64,000 nucleotides of DNA, from the NCBI GenBank assembly GCA_964384025.1, contig CAYLJJ010000012.1, positions 29,042 to 93,041 of the forward strand, in the 5' to 3' direction. Origin of the DNA: CAYLJJ01 sp964384025. GTDB lineage: Bacteria; Myxococcota_A; Bradymonadia; UBA7976; UBA1532. How positions within the stretch are numbered: position 1 is the stretch's first letter; each line of letters opens with the position of its first letter. Positions 62,354 to 64,000 of the stretch are shown one piece after another. A program made the position numbers and the translations under genes. A model generated the notes under the pieces. The model searched no databases. It saw only the letters and a program-made list of their open reading frames with translations, and was not told the origin of the DNA.

Positions 62354-62932
62354 ATGAAGAAATTTTCGCAAGAAAGGCTATTGTCAAAATTAGTATCAAT
62401 ACTTATAGTTATCTCTTCCTGTTCTTTAGAACCATCTGAGAAAGGTGACATATGGAATCCATGTAGTTTTTATCTGGTTCTGAGAAATGGTATTTGTTTA
62501 CAGATGTCATATTGGAATGACATGGGATTATTCAAAATATATGGTTATTGTTCTGAAATCAACCTAAATAACCTTGAGTTAGACCAGGAAAATACTTTCG
62601 CTCTTGAATGTAATTCAGAGATATACTTGAAGAGTGTAGGTCTAGAAGATAAATATAATGATGTAAATATACAAATCCTGTTGGATAGGGATTTGAATCG
62701 GCGTAATTACACTTGCAATGGATGCGCCACGGAAGATGAAAGTAATGATTGCAGGCCTATAGATGTAACGACTACTTTTAAAGTCAGAGGAATTTATCAA
62801 TCAATTAAATGGGCATCTATTGTAGAGATTTTCAATGATGATAAAAGACATATTTGTTTTGGTAAGTCAAATGATGGCCAATTGGATACTAATACTAGTA
62901 TAGATAACTCTATACGATACATACACAAATAA
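62354..62932 (+). CDS. Orphan AT-rich lipoprotein (192 aa)
   Basis: It begins MKKFSQERLLSKLVSILIVI then SSCSLEPS, a lipobox with Cys near residue 23, so it should be exported and lipid-anchored. The mature part has several Cys (NPCSFYLVL, GICLQMSYW, YGYCSEIN, YTCNGCATEDESNDCRPID) and mixed beta character, ending DNSIRYIHK. I do not recognise the family. The gene is far more AT-rich than the host genes and lies between IS end fragments (61911-61998 and 62936-63018), both signs of acquisition by transfer. The ribosome site is weak: GGGGG lies about 11 nt upstream. Confidence 0.65.
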   Translation: MKKFSQERLLSKLVSILIVISSCSLEPSEKGDIWNPCSFYLVLRNGICLQMSYWNDMGLFKIYGYCSEINLNNLELDQENTFALECNSEIYLKSVGLEDKYNDVNIQILLDRDLNRRNYTCNGCATEDESNDCRPIDVTTTFKVRGIYQSIKWASIVEIFNDDKRHICFGKSNDGQLDTNTSIDNSIRYIHK

Positions 62933-62935
62933 GGC

Positions 62936-63018
62936 TGAGGTTTAACTGGTTCTTCGGTGTGTATTTGAGCATTTCAGGGTGGTCGGCAGTCAAACTGCAC
63001 GGTTTTACAAGCATGCCC
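62936..63018 (+). mobile_element. 83-bp solo end of the IS4-type element (transposase 3' end side)
   Basis: Aligns without gaps to 57123-57205: TGAGGTTTAAC at the tip, then ATTTCAGGGTGG and CACGGTTTTACA inside. There are 12 differences in 83 bp and all are transitions. It stops at ATGCCC, two bases before another IS end. Confidence 0.85.
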
Positions 63019-63020
63019 CC

Positions 63021-63190
63021 TGAGGTTTGATCAATTCAGCCATGCACACTACGGCAACCGGCAAATATTGTGGTCGATATGCTTTAAGATTTATGTCAAT
63101 ATCCAGACATGATCGAAGCGGATAATAAATTCAGAGAATCGGTCAAAGATTTCATTTTTGAAGTCTTCAAAGGTTTCTTAACTACACATT
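63021..63190 (+). mobile_element. ~170-bp fragment of the IS4-type element with transposase N-terminus
   Basis: It matches the complement of 58241-58408: terminal repeat TGAGGTTTGATCAATTCAGC, then the transposase start at 63108 encoding MIEADNKFRESVKDFIFEVF and GFLTTH before the match ends near 63188. In the compared part there are 15 differences, 13 transitions and 2 transversions. It abuts a broken IS1595-type transposase. Confidence 0.85.
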
Positions 63191-63509
63191 GTGTGTCTGA
63201 TAAGTTGAAATCAAGCTCTTTTGCGATTTGAGAATTTGAAAGATTCAATCCCATGAAATAAGAAGCAAGTATCCATACTTCTATAGGCTGATGACATCCT
63301 GAAAATATTGTCCCTGTAAGGTCATCGAACCTTTTACTGCAACTCTTGCATTGATATCTTTGTTTTCCGTGGTGCTTTTCGTCGAAACCTTTACAAATTA
63401 CGCGGTGACTATCGCAAAATGGGCAAGTGCGGCCCTCCGGCCACCGCATCTCGCGAACGCGGTTGAAGCACTCTCGGCTGTCGAGGAGGTCCCGAATTCT
63501 CAAAATCAT
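63190..63509 (-). pseudogene. IS1595-family transposase, N-terminal fragment
   Basis: The start at 63509 has AGGAGATATAT upstream. The N-terminus has a zinc ribbon (RTCPFCDSHRVICKGFDEKH then YQCKSCSKRFDDLTGTIFSG) followed by PIEVWILASYFMGLNLSNSQ and IAKELDF, the typical beginning of IS1595-group enzymes. Homology ends near residue 106, where the IS4-type fragment begins; the frame then runs to a chance stop at 63096. The DDE catalytic domain is absent. Confidence 0.8.
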
Positions 63510-63559
63510 ATATATCTCCTAGATTACAGATATTACACATTTTTTTCCGATTCAACCCC

Positions 63560-64000
63560 CCCTCTTGATCTCGCCCCGAGGTGGGTCCCCAAAACGCAAT
63601 ATGAGCCTTCAACTTTATCCCCGAAGCTATAGGGCGTCGTTGTACCCGCCCGACAGAGATGCTCCCACTCCACCTCAGTTGGAAGTCGATAGCCATTGGC
63701 TTTCATATCCCAAGTGACCTCCTCTCCATCGATGAGATATGGAGCTTGAAGCCCCGCCTCTTTGGAGATGTGATTACAGAAGGCGACCGCGTCAAACCAG
63801 CCGATATCTGTAACCGGGAGGTTGTCCGCCTCATCTGGAGCATGTTCAGGCTTAAAGCTCCGATACTTCTGCGTTGCTCACAGGATGCTGTTGTACCCAG
63901 AGAGGACCCTCCACCTCGGCATCGAATTATGGCTTCTCATCAGGGTAACAATACTCCGGCCAGGGTTGAGATGCAAAACAAGGCAAGCGAAGTTTAAGGG
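63560..64000 (-). pseudogene. Formylglycine-generating enzyme (SUMF1/FGE-sulfatase domain) remnant
   Basis: The minus strand encodes WVQQHPVSNAE, then, after a one-base shift near 63875, YRSFKPEHAPDEADNLPVTD, IGWFDAVAFCNHISKEAGLQ, VTWDMKANGYRLPTEVEWEH and LCRAGTTTPYSFGDKVEGSY. NLPVTDIGWFDAVAFCN and GYRLPTEVEWE are hallmark motifs of the FGE/SUMF1 domain. An in-frame TAA also occurs near 63925. The C-terminal third, with the active-site Cys and WEW region, is missing; the frame ends in a C-run next to the IS1595 fragment. The right side continues to the window edge. Confidence 0.8.

Overview
The window looks like a chromosomal contig from a deltaproteobacterium-like, Gram-negative bacterium of the Myxococcota/Bradymonadales type. 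The reasons are the abundance of TPR proteins, FHA proteins with AgmX/PglI (TonB-like) C-termini, long thrombospondin-type-3 (TSP3) and MopE-type acidic repeat proteins, many lipobox-bearing secreted proteins, a Ser/Thr kinase with a zinc ribbon, and moderate GC. The species cannot be named from the sequence alone. Positions 48798-48807 are ten N's, an assembly gap inside low-complexity DNA.

Layout. (1) 1-25.2 kb, all on the minus strand: a co-directional cluster read from 25200 leftwards. In order it holds a pseudo-receiver/PATAN/degenerate-J/TPR protein, a secreted TPR protein, a 1081-aa periplasmic TPR protein, a TPR lipoprotein, a 92-aa secreted protein, an FHA-TM-AgmX/PglI protein, a small TPR lipoprotein, and a giant TPR protein of at least 4284 codons that runs off the left edge. 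From memory, the order and domain content resemble the Myxococcus xanthus gltD-gltI gliding locus (AgmU, AglT, GltF, PglI, GltH, AgmK). I infer a Glt-like trans-envelope machine, in which case the cytoplasmic FHA part, the periplasmic TPR proteins and the outer-membrane TPR lipoproteins would form one assembly. (2) 25.3-32.9 kb: a hypothetical protein, a TSP3-repeat protein fused to a beta-barrel, mazG, a second FHA/AgmX-PglI protein and a GT2 glycosyltransferase. (3) 33-50.2 kb: a surface-protein island with a 17-repeat acidic Cys-rich lipoprotein, a Ser/Thr kinase coupled to a secreted TPR protein, a 1723-aa MopE-repeat lipoprotein, a YdjM-type membrane hydrolase, an Ala/Glu/His-rich coiled-coil lipoprotein and a class-3 lipase lipoprotein with a Glu-Pro repeat tail.

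(4) 50.4-57.1 kb: a surface-polymer locus with a CDP-glycerol glycerophosphotransferase-like enzyme, a LicC-like nucleotidyltransferase, a membrane alkaline-phosphatase-superfamily enzyme and a Wzx-like flippase (the last two overlap by 4 bp), followed by a convergent apbE. (5) 57.1-64 kb: a mobile-element graveyard. It contains a decayed IS4-type element with about 30-bp terminal inverted repeats, three truncated copies of its ends, an IS1595-type transposase fragment, and remnants of a HINT-domain protein, a PLP-dependent Ser/Thr dehydratase and a formylglycine-generating-enzyme (SUMF1) protein. Among these sit an apparently intact short-chain dehydrogenase, a TSP3/EGF-like secreted protein and an AT-rich orphan lipoprotein.

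No rRNA, tRNA or CRISPR array was seen. One clear intrinsic terminator was found, at 45718-45745. All homology statements come from motif recognition by eye; no database search was possible.
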